Below, one piece after another: positions 12,922 to 24,420 of a stretch of DNA of 64,000 bases. The first letter of the stretch is position 1; each line of letters starts with the position of its first letter. The notes beneath the pieces are model-generated. The model was not told the DNA's origin and ran no database searches. It was given only the letters and a program-made list of their open reading frames with translations. Source of the DNA: Vanessa cardui (taxonomy: Eukaryota; Arthropoda; Insecta; Lepidoptera; Nymphalidae); NCBI RefSeq assembly GCF_905220365.1, contig NC_061126.1:7130001-7194000 (forward strand). The letters are read 5' to 3'. The translations under genes were made by a program, and so were the position numbers.

Positions 12922-13187
12922 GTCGATAAAGCATCCGTTTTATTATTATCCGTTAATAATCAAGCAAGTGAGAGGTTTTGAATGACGAATGAGGTCTCGA
13001 GTCTACTTTGCACATCGGCACTTTTTCATGGGCAAAAAAGGTATTAGCTACACGCTTGTGGACGCCAATTCAGGCTTGTAGTAAATACATCAACACGACA
13101 TTTGAATAAGCGATATTTTTTTACTGATACAAAAATAGTTAAATTACTGAATGTTGTTTGTACTTTAGAAACTACAAACTCCGGGCT
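11731..13187. other. AT-rich non-coding DNA
   Basis: Contains the (AT)14 microsatellite and nothing else recognised. Confidence 0.6.
12891..12918. repeat. (AT)14 microsatellite
   Basis: There are fourteen uninterrupted AT units. They produce the IYIYIYIY stretch of a spurious frame at 12734-12985. Confidence 0.97.
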
Positions 13188-13295
13188 TCTACTGAAATTT
13201 TCTCGACTTTATATCCGCCCGACCTGGGGTTTGAACTCAAGATCTCAAAATTTCTGGTATTACATAGAGCCACTAAACTTGACATCAGCTGATGT
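13188..13295 (-). mobile_element. tRNA-like SINE (third family), diverged
   Basis: On the minus strand TTTAGTGGCTCTATG is followed by a B-box-like GAGTTCAAACCCC and AGGTCGGGCGGATATAAA. The layout matches the copy at 15275-15352. Confidence 0.55.
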
Positions 13296-13653
13296 TCAAT
13301 TCTGGCTCTGTGCTTGCTTATTTTTTGTCAAATATCATATATAATCAAATAGCGCGCTTTTTCGGTTGCCTGTTACACACTTGCATCCCTTATCACGAAA
13401 TCACTTCCACAGATTGCAGCAAAACGAAAGGAAATACGTCAAATATGATACAGATGCCTGTAGCTAGATACAATGCTGGCAATAGACAATTGTAGGCAAT
13501 TATAGGCAGTAGGTTTTTGCAGCATTCATTACATTTTACACTCTACACCTACGTGAGTTCCCGACTTATTAATTTATTAATGACATATACTTATAACTTG
13601 TATGCAATTTAAATATATCAATAGTCCATTTTTACAAATTTTGTTTCTATGGT

Positions 13654-13945
13654 CTTGGTGGTAGGGCTTTGTGCAAGCCCGTATGGGTAGGTACCACCCA
13701 CTCACCAGTTATTCCACCGCCAAATAACAGTACTCAGGATTGTTGTGTTCCGGTTTGAAGGATGAGTGAGCCAGTGTAACAAGGGACATAACATCTCAGT
13801 TCCCAAGGTTGGTGGCAATTTGACGATGTAAGGAATATTTAATATTTCTTACAGCGTCATTGTCTATGGGTGATGGTGACCACTTACCATCAGGTGGCCC
13901 ATATGCTAGTCCGCCAACCTATTCCATAAAAACAAAAAAAAAAAC
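13654..13945 (+). mobile_element. Poly-A SINE-like retroposon (second family), full length
   Basis: It runs from TTGGTGGTAGGGCTTTGTGC through TTGTGTTCCGGTTTGAAGG and GTGACCACTTACCATCAGG to CCGCCAACCTATTCC and an A-rich tail. No tRNA A/B box pair is obvious. It serves as the reference for the family, whose copies occur across the window. The frame 13860-14057 is not a gene. Confidence 0.85.
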
Positions 13946-15274
13946 AAATTCTATGCTAATTGTTATTATATTTAGAACACATTGGTATAGAATTAAAGTC
14001 AGTAAGGTCGTTGTAAAGTTATTTTATTTATCGTTAATTGATAAAACATATAATTAACAAAAGACTTTAGCAGCGCAAAGATATGTGAAATTAAGAGTTG
14101 AAAATTCAACGTTTAACACAGCTTAATGAGATTCGCAAAACCACAGCGAGGCGAGCATCAACACTTATTAAAAGAGGATTAACTCGTTTAAAGTACGATT
14201 GAACTTCTACTTCAGACTTTACAACCGAGTAGCGACCGCGCGGGAACTTCGAAACATCTAAGATTATAAACTTCGAAGCGATATTCGTTAAAGCTATTAA
14301 AAATTAATCATCACAGCCGAATGATTTAACGCGGCCCTCAAAATCTCGGACCCATTGTGGCTTAAAGTTGTATAAAATAATATAGTCTTACTTATTATAA
14401 GCTAATTTAATATTTTTATTGCTGTTTAATGTACAATGTTTTGTAGCCGATATTTTTTCTTTCATTACATTTAGATTTATAAGTACAGTATATTTACGGC
14501 TGTTGTTTAGGTATGCCCTGTTTTAAATAGTCAGGATTTTTCTTGTACGTATTTCTTCTGTTAAGGAACACAATATTTCTTTGGTCAAACAAATTGCGGT
14601 CGGGCGTTAGTTTGATTGGAGGTTATTTGTTGCCTTTACAATGAACATTAGTGGGAACTTGAGCGTTCACCACCAGACCTTATGTAGACCCGTATAGCAG
14701 TATACAGGAGTTTATATTTTAATGTATCTAGCAGTTATGTAACTTAGTTCATTGTAATAGTGTTGTATTTGCAGTAACGCGAGGACGCGTCCATACCTGC
14801 GCAGCTCATTCGCCTTAATGAATAGTAATGTCGGTGAGATGTAGAGCGATTTAAAGAAGCAAAAACTCATAAGAGATGTTTTTAGTCAATGAAGAAGATA
14901 GTTCATGCAGCGAATATTTCTTATATAATACACGTATAATGGTGTAGAATTTATTCAATTATATAGAGGTATGTAACTTAACTTGCATTAAGTGACTGTT
15001 TAATTGAATATTTTACAGAAAGGATACCATTAATCATTTAGCGGCAGGCATCAAGATTGGTTGTGTAGTGTAATTGTGATGATTGTATTGAAATTTGAAG
15101 CAGGAATATTTAATGATGATGATTTCCCGCTGACTTTAGAGTAGGTATATCTAGAGTATATCAGGTAAAATCCACTCCACTTTGTGGCACATATGTTCAC
15201 AAGTGTCTACGCAAATACTAGTTTACTCTCTCATAATAATCAATTTCATAATGCTGTAAGACGGCCAACTTCGT
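13946..15274. other. AT-rich non-coding DNA
   Basis: No gene recognised. Short GC-elevated segments occur near 14225 and 14780. Confidence 0.55.
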
Positions 15275-15352
15275 AAATTAATTGACTCGACCTGGGATTC
15301 AAACTCAGATCCCGAGAACTGCAGCCTTATAGCCACTAGATCAACTAACAGA
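15275..15352 (-). mobile_element. tRNA-like SINE (third family)
   Basis: The minus strand reads TTGATCTAGTGGCTATAAGG (A box TGATCTAGTGG), then GAGTTTGAATCCCAGGTCGAG (B box). It lacks a proper acceptor stem, so it is a SINE head, not a tRNA gene. Confidence 0.6.
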
Positions 15353-18300
15353 CATTTATTGATAGTGTAATTTATATTTATACCTAAAGTACATATTTAA
15401 AGTTACTTGTCTGTGTTAAATGCACTTCAGTAAGTTCTTGGATTCGATTTAACTGAATAAAACACGAATATTATATTAATAAATCAACTTTTGTTTATGA
15501 AACAGAGAATAATTGTTTTCTAGGAATTCTCATTGTTATAATAAAAAGGAGAACTATAAAATGTTTTCATTGTCATAGTTCCATCTGAGCATTGTGTTTT
15601 GTTTTGACGAGGGTGTGACGCTCATTATTTCAATTCATCTTATTACGAGACGTTTAAATAAATTTATTCATAAAGTAGTTAATTCATATAACAGACAAAA
15701 TGATTGCCAATTAAAAATATATAGCTCACATGTAGAAGTAGTGAAGAGAAGTGCAGTTTATTTAAAAAGGTTAACGGTAATAGAAAATAAGGATCTTAGA
15801 CGACATCATTCCGTACAAGTCGGAACATTGGCGCAAATTCAGCGACATTCAGACCTAATCGATAGGAGAGCAACAGTTGCCAGTGTCTGATCCAAATGAT
15901 ACGGAACGCGGCAATTTCCTTCACGCAAAACCGATACGCTGTTGTCACGTGAATATAACGTGTTCATCGAAAATACAATCACGTTGATATGCTGCATATT
16001 CACAATCCATTATTTGTCTTTTTAAATACCTATGACTTATAATAACTCGAATTGTTTGTTGTTTCATTAAATTATATAGTAATATATTAGTCTTTAATCA
16101 CTGTTCCAATGTTATTTTTTTTTGGAAATGTACCTAACGTAACTATGTTATGCATATATGACTAAAAAGCTGCAATCACATGGGAATATTTTTTATCCTA
16201 ATTGCATTTAGTCTCTTAAGGATGTTTCAATTTTGTCCTTGTGTTTTATAAATGTTCGCTCAAAAAGTTAATACGGCATCGGAATGATAATGATTAAAGA
16301 AATTATATATGATATCATTAAATGATGCCATATTAAGCACACACTTAAAAATATATATAGGGTCATGTGTAATGAATATGTGCGATCTATCAGAATTAGA
16401 AGACCCTTCTCCCGACGCCCGTATGATCGATGGGCGGAAATGAAGACGATATTTTTCTGAGAGCATGTGATGGCAGCAAGAATCGACACTTCATCACTAC
16501 GTGTCACGATGCTTTAGATGTAATTGTGATAGTGTACAGGGGACCGTGATTTCATATACATTTTAATATGTCAGTAGTAACGCTTTAACATATTACAAAG
16601 TTCTTGAAAATGCTTCTTATATTTCTAAAATTTTCTAACTACATTTTATAATTTAGTTTACTAACTAAACGTTTTAATTGTAATACGATTTTTTTTATTG
16701 TAAACTAGATAAAATAAACTTTGCAAGGAATTAAGCTAAACATAATTCATTTTTTTTGCTGCTCTCGACCGTGCAGAATAATTTATTAGGCAGAGGATTT
16801 AAAAACACACGTCGCTTGTATCGTGATCCTACGAATAAGCCTTTAAGATTGTGAGAGAATTATTCCATATGATTATACTCTCACGGATTTCCGTAGTCTA
16901 CTTGTAGCAATACGACGATGAATAATAAAAACACAAATTTTAAGATTTACGTTCGTAATAAGTTATTGCTCTTTATTGTAAATAAAAATATTTTATGAAG
17001 TCGCAGAGCATTAATTAAACAAAGTCTTTGCAGTCTGAGCTCGTGGGATTATCTCAAATTATACAGATTCATTTCTATTTTTTTTTGGTATATAATAACT
17101 TATATTAAAATTAGCTTTTATTTAACAACACAAAGACAAAACAATTAAACTGTTATATATCATTATTTATGTGATGTAGTCTATGTAATTTGACAGAAAT
17201 AAATAATGTAGGCTTTTTTTTCTTTCAAGTTAAATATATACAAAATAATAAAAATATCAAATAAAAAAAACTGTTCATATGATTGCAAAATCCAAATCCA
17301 CTGACACTAAACTATTATTATTTTAAAAAATAAGGTACTAACATACTTCAAAGCTAAAAATCTAATATATATTAATAGAAGTCTCGGAAGACGTTGGTCA
17401 CAGAGTATATGTATGTAATTATATACCAACTAGCCGTTCACCCAATGGGATATGGCATCAGAAGCATTATTTAGAAATAGAACGAATTTTCTTAAGAATT
17501 ACAGGTTTTGGTCCTCATCTTACCTTAGTCAATATGCCTAACCCTGTTGATAATAATAATTCTGCAATGAATCAACAATAATGATCTAATAATTCGTATC
17601 TTTTATGTCATAAATAACAGATTAGTTTACTCAATCCATCCCGTAAGGCCTTTAAAATATTAATTTGGAACATACTACTTTCAATAACATTTTTTTGTCC
17701 TCAATTATATTACGTTAGGTGCACCAGATTAAGTAGGACATTTTAATTCTGATAGTGTAGTGAAGTAGATTTAAAAACCTCAAAAGTTTTCAAATAATAA
17801 AAGTAATCCTTATTTAATTTACACTTTGTTGAATGGTCATTACTCATATTTAAGAAGACATAAACACGTGACGATGTATCCAGAAGGATATAGTGATAGT
17901 CGTAGTCTTAAATATTATACTTTTGACGAATCTCAGAATATCCAGAAATACAACAATGTTCGTAGAGCATATTTCATGTGTATCGTTTCATTATTGCTTT
18001 ACAACAATCCTTGGAACGATATAACGATATCCGAGTATTGAAGCCGCAGAGGGATGTGTTATTATTTACCGTGCTCTCATCTTCGGACGCGATTCAATCG
18101 GTTTCATCGAGGCCCAATGCAACTCTATTGTGTTTACAGAAGGCTCCGCTGCTCATGTCGATTGGCAATCGAAAGGAATGTGAGCGCCAGTCATTTTCCA
18201 GGAATGAATGCTGTTCAACGCGGTTAATTATGCCCCGTAGATTGCGGTTAAATTGATTGAAAACAATTCCCACATAAATGTTAAATTCATTTAATTTATA

Positions 18301-18417
18301 GTTATTTATGTTTAATACCTCTCAGGAAAATAAGTCATGTCCTAGTTTTTTAACAAGAGTATTTTTTTAAAAAAAAGAAAATAAACGGATTCATATTGTT
18401 TACATATACCCTATATA
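15353..18417. other. Unique DNA with two GC-elevated islands
   Basis: A 98-codon frame at 15594-15890 has no recognised domain or splice context. GC-elevated segments at 15775-15960 and 18040-18260 (the latter with two GGAATG motifs, the TEAD/Scalloped core) may be cis-elements. Confidence 0.45.
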
Positions 18418-18625
18418 CATCCTCCTGCCCTTATCCCCATATTATTCGGGGTCGGCCCAACATTTCTTCTCCTTCCATACTTCTCTGTCAGACGTCATCT
18501 CACAAGTAACATTCTTTCCAACCATATCGTCTTTCACACAATCCATCCATCTTTTCCTTGGTCGTCCTCTACCTCTATTTCCTTCCAAATCCATGCTCAA
18601 GACATATTCTCTATATACATGGTAA
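18418..18625. repeat. Dispersed LINE-like fragment (CCTCCTGCCCTTATCC type)
   Basis: CCTCCTGCCCTTATCCCCAT, GGGGTCGGCCCAACATTTCT and CTTGGTCGTCCTCTACCTCT are landmarks of a repeat I recognise as common in lepidopteran genomes and LINE-associated. No intact frame is present; the assignment is from memory of the pattern. Confidence 0.45.
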
Positions 18626-18962
18626 AAATTCAGGTGTTAATAAATTAATTAAACGTAACTAAATAAGGCAGACCATCAAACAAACGAAAATATGATACTA
18701 CATATTCAAGGAACAGGAAGGACAGGTTATTCAAGGAAGTTATTAAATGAAGTCCACTACTATTTTATATCACATATTTGTTTCCACAACCACTAATATT
18801 AACGAGTTCATCGTTTTAATTAGCTGGTCGCGAGCTGAAAGTTTTTATTTATAAAAAAATTACAATTTACGTGTATAAAGATGTTGAGTGCCACTATACT
18901 TTGAATTTTGAAAAGTACACAATTTGATTTAAATATAATACTTTAAGTTAACTTTAAGAAGT

Positions 18963-19255
18963 TGAGATGGCCCAGTGGTTAGAACGCGTGCATCTTAACC
19001 GATGATTGCGGGTTCAAACCCAGGCAAACACGGCTGATTCATGTGCTTAATTTGTTTTTATAATTCATCTCGTGCTCAGCGGTGAAGGAAAACATCGTGA
19101 GGAATTTCATAGAAATTCTGTCACATGTGTATTCCACCAACCCGCATTGGAACAGCATGGTGGAATATGTTCCAAACCCTCTTCTTAATGGATGAGGAGG
19201 CCTTATCTCAGCAGTGGGAAATTTACAGTCTGTTACTTTACTTTACTTTACTACT
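18963..19255 (+). mobile_element. tRNA-derived SINE, near full length, (TTTAC)n tail
   Basis: This is the best plus-strand copy. It has the A box TGGCCCAGTGG and B box GGTTCAAACCC, the body with ACATGTGTATTCCACCAACC and AGCAGTGGGAAATTTACAG, and a tail of repeated TTTAC units. Relative to other copies it has a small internal deletion where the CCTGCATGTGAC segment should be. The frame at 19125-19376 over it is not a gene. Confidence 0.9.
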
Positions 19256-19267
19256 TTATATTGCACT

Positions 19268-19345
19268 TTATTACCGTGGTGGTCTAATGGTTAGTACGCA
19301 ATTTGTACTAGGTCCTAGATCTTGGATCAAGACCAAGTCCGCCAA
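19268..19345 (+). mobile_element. tRNA-like SINE head abutting the tRNA-SINE at 18963
   Basis: GTGGTGGTCTAATGGTTAGT gives an A box (TGGTCTAATGG) and GGATCAAGACC a weak B box. It sits about 13 bp downstream of the TTTAC tail of the preceding SINE. Confidence 0.5.
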
Positions 19346-19747
19346 AAAAATGAGTAAATTTTCAATAGGAGCTTAGGATATTGGAAATAAGTGTCAACAC
19401 ATTGTCTAGTAACGTAAAACGTTTGTTACGCCTGAAATCTTTCCGATCATATAGGATTGCCTTTCCATCAGATAATGGAATGGTGGAACATTAGGTGGAC
19501 ATTGAAAGAGGCCGTCAGACACAGTTGAGAACATCATCATGGCAAAGTTGTAAGTAATGAGTTAAAATCCGAGATCGAAGTAATAATAAATTTGTTTGGC
19601 TTTTCTGCCTAAAAAATACCAGTTCCTGATAATAAACATTATATTGCAGAAAATTGTGGTCATAGAATCAATCAGTCGATAAATAAATAATTTAAAGCAA
19701 AAATATTTAATTAGTTCTAATGAATATTTTTTAATAAAGTAAGTTTT

Positions 19748-19995
19748 TAGGGTTCCGTAGTCTACTAGGAACCCTTATAGTTTCGCCATGTCTGTCGGTC
19801 TGTCTGTCCTGGCTCGTTATCCGCCGTTTGTGCACCGACTGCCACTTTGCCAAATTGGTGGAGAGAGATGTATACTGATAATCCAAAAATTGGTTTTTAA
19901 AATTATGGAAAAATAATTATTTTTTACGGTGGGTAAAAAATAATTATTTTTCCCATACAGCGAAAAGTTAATCCGACTTACCCAATCGTGTGGGG
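19748..19995. repeat. GGGTTCCGTAG-type dispersed repeat with a 21-bp hairpin
   Basis: It begins GGGTTCCGTAGTCTACTAGG and contains TGTCTGTCGGTCTGTCTGTC, both typical of a common lepidopteran repeat. Near its 3' side a perfect 21-bp inverted repeat with a 5-nt loop occupies 19907-19953. Confidence 0.5.
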
Positions 19996-20102
19996 TTTCA
20001 TTAATTACTATACTATTTTACTTTTTGATTCATTATTAAACATTATCGTCCCAATTATAATTTATTATGATAAAAAATCATTTTTATTGAAAAATATTTC
20101 GT

Positions 20103-20152
20103 ACATGCTAAAAGTTACTTTACTTTTACTTTACTTTACATGCTAAAGGTTA
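20103..20152. mobile_element. Tail-only retroposon insertion: direct repeats around a (TTTAC)n tract
   Basis: ACATGCTAAAAGTTA (20103-20117) and ACATGCTAAAGGTTA (20138-20152), 14 of 15 identical, flank 20 bp made of TTTAC-type units. These units match the tail of the TTTAC subfamily of the tRNA-SINE. The simplest reading is an extremely 5'-truncated SINE insertion, with only the tail copied and a 15-bp target-site duplication. Confidence 0.6.
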
Positions 20153-20595
20153 GCAGTATTAAAATGAAACTTGTATAGAGCTTAAGTTTTGAAAATTGCT
20201 CACGACACGAATTCGACATTCGGCCATCGGTTCCATTTTTCCACAACGACCGCATGTAATCGAATCCAGTATTGGATGATATATCTCTGAGTTATGATAT
20301 ATCCAATCAACTATTTATATTGCCTGGTATATCTGTATAATATTTGACGATTTTGAAATGACTGGTTACGCAATTATTTGTTTTACGTTCGTTTCCATTT
20401 ATTATAATAAAAGTAGGTAAGTTTGATATGGAAATAAATAGTTATTATCATTATGGATATTTATATATTTTTGTAATGTTTTTGAATCAGCTTAATAATA
20501 CATAACAGCTTGTATTAACGATCAACTTTGAGGTGCAGTTGGGATTTAAAAATTGAACACATTGAGATATAGACAAATTATTGTAGCTTTACTTA

Positions 20596-20668
20596 ATTGT
20601 TAAATGACGACTCAAAAGTGCTTGTAAAAGCCCACATGAATAAAGTATATTTTGATTTTGATTTTTGA
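20596..20668 (+). repeat. CR1/Jockey-like LINE 3' end
   Basis: TTAAATGACGACTCAAAAGT, GCTTGTAAAAGCCCACATGA and a terminal (TTTTGA)n run. It shares its end with 41310-41440 and 46910-47095. Confidence 0.65.
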
Positions 20669-23600
20669 GTTACGATGACCGCGTCATTTTGCATAATGAT
20701 ATGAAAGAAGAAACAGACACCAAAACTAGTGCCATATAGACATAAAACAGTAACTAACATAACATAAAAAAACTATAGATCAAAATTAATATAAAAGAGG
20801 GAATAAAATGTACTAAAAGAATAACATTATGGTACGCCTGACGAGTACAATCATAAGGAAAATATATCTTCGATTTACATCGGATTGTGCTGGGCCAGGC
20901 ATTGTGTTCTTACAGCTCTGTTTAAAGTGAGCACTTATTATGGGGTCAATTTCACCAAATTAATTGTTTTTTAAGACAAAGTACCACACCATATCTATTT
21001 AGTAAAAATCATGAATTCTTCATAACATTAGGTAAGTAAAAATCTGTGCTGTATTCAGGTAAGTTCGAGAAGCAAGCTACCTATGTTCTGGTTCACGTCC
21101 GCCATCGGCCATAAATCCCGTATACTGCCCTCTGCGGTACTCGGCTAACTACGCCATTTGTTTGCACCGTCTCTGATTACATGCGAGATAACGATAATAC
21201 TAAATATTGACCTTCCACGCTTTGACAATAAATAAGCAAATAGTCAAACTTTTCTAACATTGATGATGACGATGGTGATGATTGAACAATTTATCCTTAT
21301 CTGATTATTTTTTTTGCAATTTACAAAAGTAACGAAGTAAGTACATTATTAATTTCTTAGTGTTTAGGAAATGTTTGAAAATAAAATATTTTGATATTAT
21401 ACTTTACTTAATTAATCTTTACATTTTTTTAAAATAATGTTGCATTACTTAACCTTATAAACATTAGATATGTATTTTTTGTAATAAATAAAATAAATAT
21501 TAGTAGGTACTTATTACACGGTGACCTTATTTCAATGTAACATATAATCCAAATCAACGATCTCATTAAGTTTTATTTTATCGTTGAAAACAACAAATCG
21601 AAAGTCAAAAAAAAGTTTCGATTTGCTAAAAAATAATTTACATATTATCCGAATATTAAAACGTCTCGTCGCAGAATCACGATGAAAACGTTCGACTATT
21701 AAAAGGCAACGTAGACTATAAAAACGAATAAAAGCTTGATAGATAAATTGAACGTCTGTTACGGCAAAGTTGACCTTTCAGATTCATAGCGTGCAAATAG
21801 GGAGCGGCGGCTGGTTGACTCAGCTCTTGATCCGCCTTGTTTTGAATGCGCGCCGCTCTCATGTGCCGTTTGTTGTCCTGCTCCGAGTGCCTGCACAGAA
21901 TATAATGTACAGACAAATTAGTGAAATAAAAAAAGGTTGCTTTATAAATGAATTTCGACTTCGACGAGAGAATCACAGTATATTACTCTTACTTTTTATG
22001 TCTTTAGATTATAAGATGATTAAATATTGAACCGTTGCGAGACTCACTTCAAAAATTCAATTTAGCTGACGACAATCGAACGTCCTTTATCTATGCACAG
22101 AAGGTCCTTTTATTTGATGGGCTCCTTCAATGGATATTGTTATCCCTGTAAAATAAAGAGTATAATAGCAAAAGTATGGATAAGAATATTTGTTACTTGA
22201 AATAAATCTTACAGTTAATGAATTTAAAAAAAAAGACAAATTAGAATATCAGTTTTAAATACATGTTAAATAATATTTTATCAGGTTACGAGGAATAATT
22301 ATGCTGCCAAAATTTGACTCATAAAAATGTATACGTTTTTTGAGATCCCTACTAGTGAACTGCTAAAGTAGACATTATTGCAAATTTTGAAAATCAGCCT
22401 GATTTGATCGAGAAATAACTCAGTTTTAACGCATCTACCTAAAACCAACGCGTTGAATATTCATCACATTTAGATAGAACGGGGCGATAGACCCACATCA
22501 GAAAAACATCAAAAATGCATCAAGCGGAAACATCCGTCTATATTGTATGAGCAATATTGTGTCTCGGCTCTCGACCGGTATGCTTAGCCGATGATCTACG
22601 CCCTTCGAGTAACCAACGTCTGCGTACAAGCACGTGAAGTAATTATTTATTTTTAAAGTACATCAATAATTATATCAGTCATAGTTACAAACACCTGTTG
22701 CGCCGTACTCGTAGAAAAAAAATAAAAAACATTTTAGAGCTATTTCTTTTCTAAGAATAAACGAAATATTTTAAACGCTATAAAATGACTTAATTACAAA
22801 AATACGTAGATAATGATTACCTTGACTACATTAGAAAGTTATTTAACCTATCACTGTTACATTTTAAAAATCATTTAACAAAATGAAATTAAAAACGAAA
22901 TAATTTTGAGCAAAGCACCTTTGTCTCATTTACATAGTAGTAGAACAATGTAAATAAAATTAATTTATGAAACACATTACTTTGGCGAATTCGTTAGGGG
23001 TGAACAAATTGCGGGCGCGACCCACGACGTGACAACGGACGCTCACTCACAGTTAATGAGAGATCGCCACACCACCCCGACATTCAGATTTTCAGTTAGA
23101 TTCTGTTCCAAATTATAGCAATTTATTTTGTATTTTTTTCGCATTACTAAAATTATAACAGCAATCTGTAATAATAATTAATGAAACTAACCATTGTATC
23201 TAATATAACATATTTTTCTACATCGGACAATATATTTCGGACATGTCAAAAAGGACGAACTATACTTAAAAAAATAAATAAAAGGATACAGAATTCTAAA
23301 AGGTCAAGTAAAATATAATTAACTTGCTCCTTCCTGACTTATAGTTTGCGTCACCCCAAATTTCCTGAAATAAATTTAAGTTGTTTAACTGTGAAAAAGC
23401 AAGAGATATCTTTATTTTGCGTTTATTATGTTAGGTATAGGTTCATCAGAACTCCTAAGATGTAGATACCGAGACATAAAAAACGCATGATAAACATTAA
23501 TAATGTAAATAAAAACAATATAAAGGATACAATAAAGGCACAATTCACTGGAGATTTGGATACTTTCTTATTACCCTACAGTATACCCTTAGCCCGAGTC

Positions 23601-23728
23601 GCTCAACAGTATAGGGGCCGTGGTATGTAAAAGTTGCAGAACGGACCCTGATCCCTTTGGGCGCTGTCCCACTCCAAGCATAAGTTTTATTCCTAGCTGA
23701 AGGGTAAAAACTAAGAAGTATTAGTTAC
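20669..23728. other. Mostly unique DNA around the candidate exon
   Basis: Apart from the possible minus-strand exon (21775-21890), there is a GC-elevated block at 22985-23090 and a repeat-like stretch at 23580-23700 (GCGCTGTCCCACTCCAAGC) leading into the RTE-like end. Confidence 0.45.
21775..21890 (-). CDS. Possible coding exon, unidentified protein
   Basis: Read on the minus strand, a pyrimidine-bearing tract ending TTCTGTGCAG (AG at 21892-21891) precedes an open frame entered with the last base of a codon. The peptide begins HSEQDNKRHMRAARIQ and continues through KADQELSQ and PAAAPYLHAMNLK. It is hydrophilic and protein-like, and 24 of 38 codons end in G or C in an AT-rich region, which suggests selection on coding. 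The 3' boundary is weak: the nearest donor, AAAG|GTCAAC at 21775, is non-optimal. Alternatively the frame runs on as a terminal exon to TAG at 21716-21718, with an AATAAA on the minus strand about 140 nt further. No family was recognised. An overlapping plus-strand frame (21770-22030) is probably its shadow, but a conserved non-coding element is a serious alternative. Confidence 0.38.
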
Positions 23729-24420
23729 TAGCTTTTGCCCGCGACTTCGTTCGCGTGGACTTCAGGTTCGTCCCGTCTAGTCTAGTAATCGCTTAAAATC
23801 GCTTCGTAAATAAGCCATGATTTCTCGTACAAAGTAAAGGATAAAAAATGGTTATTGTGGGTTATTCCTAAGAGATAAACATATACCATCACGGACTTTT
23901 TTGTAGACCTTTTTAAGTTGTACAATACTGTATATTGTTTTGATCTATCTTGTAGGATTCAGTCAGCGTTTGCAATGTAAGCGCAAAAATGTGTTTTTTT
24001 ACGACCTCACATTAGAAACCTCAAAAATTGTAGCCTATGTGTTATTCTGATGTATAAGCTATATTGTGGTAAAGTTTCATTCAAATCCATTCAGTAGTTT
24101 TTACGTGAAAGAGTAACAAACATCCATACATCCATACATACAAACTTTCGCCTTTATAATAGTAGTAGGATACTGTAGTATATTGTTTTGATCTATCTTG
24201 TAGGATTCAGTCAGCGTTTGCAATGTAAGCGCAAAAATGTGTTTTTTTTACGACCTCACATTAGAAACCTGAAAAATTGTAGCCTATGTGTTATTCTGAT
24301 GTATAAGCTATATTGTGGTAAAGTTTCATTCAAATCCATTCAGTAGTTTTTACGTGAAAGAGTAACAAACATCCATACATCCATACATACAAACTTTCGC
24401 CTTTATAATAGTAGTAGGAT
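23729..24420 (+). repeat. RTE-like LINE end with a recent tandem duplication
   Basis: It begins CTAGCTTTTGCCCGCGACTT. A unit of about 248 bp is present twice in tandem (about 23926-24170 and 24171-24419). By eye the two differ only by a T in a T-run, one C/G change and a few bases at the junction. Each unit ends CTTTATAATAGTAGTAGGA, the usual end of this family. The same module is found at 58562-59215. Confidence 0.75.

Noticed and set aside
12734..12985. 83-codon frame with IYIYIYIY
   Set aside because: The peptide is produced by the (AT)14 microsatellite.
15594..15890. 98-codon plus-strand frame
   Set aside because: No recognised domain, no signal for splicing or a good start, and AT-biased low-complexity first half. 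Kept only as a possible conserved non-coding block at its end.
19125..19376. 83-codon frame starting MCIPPTRIGTAWWN
   Set aside because: It is the SINE body in translation; near-identical peptides arise from other SINE copies (58758, 62830 minus strand).
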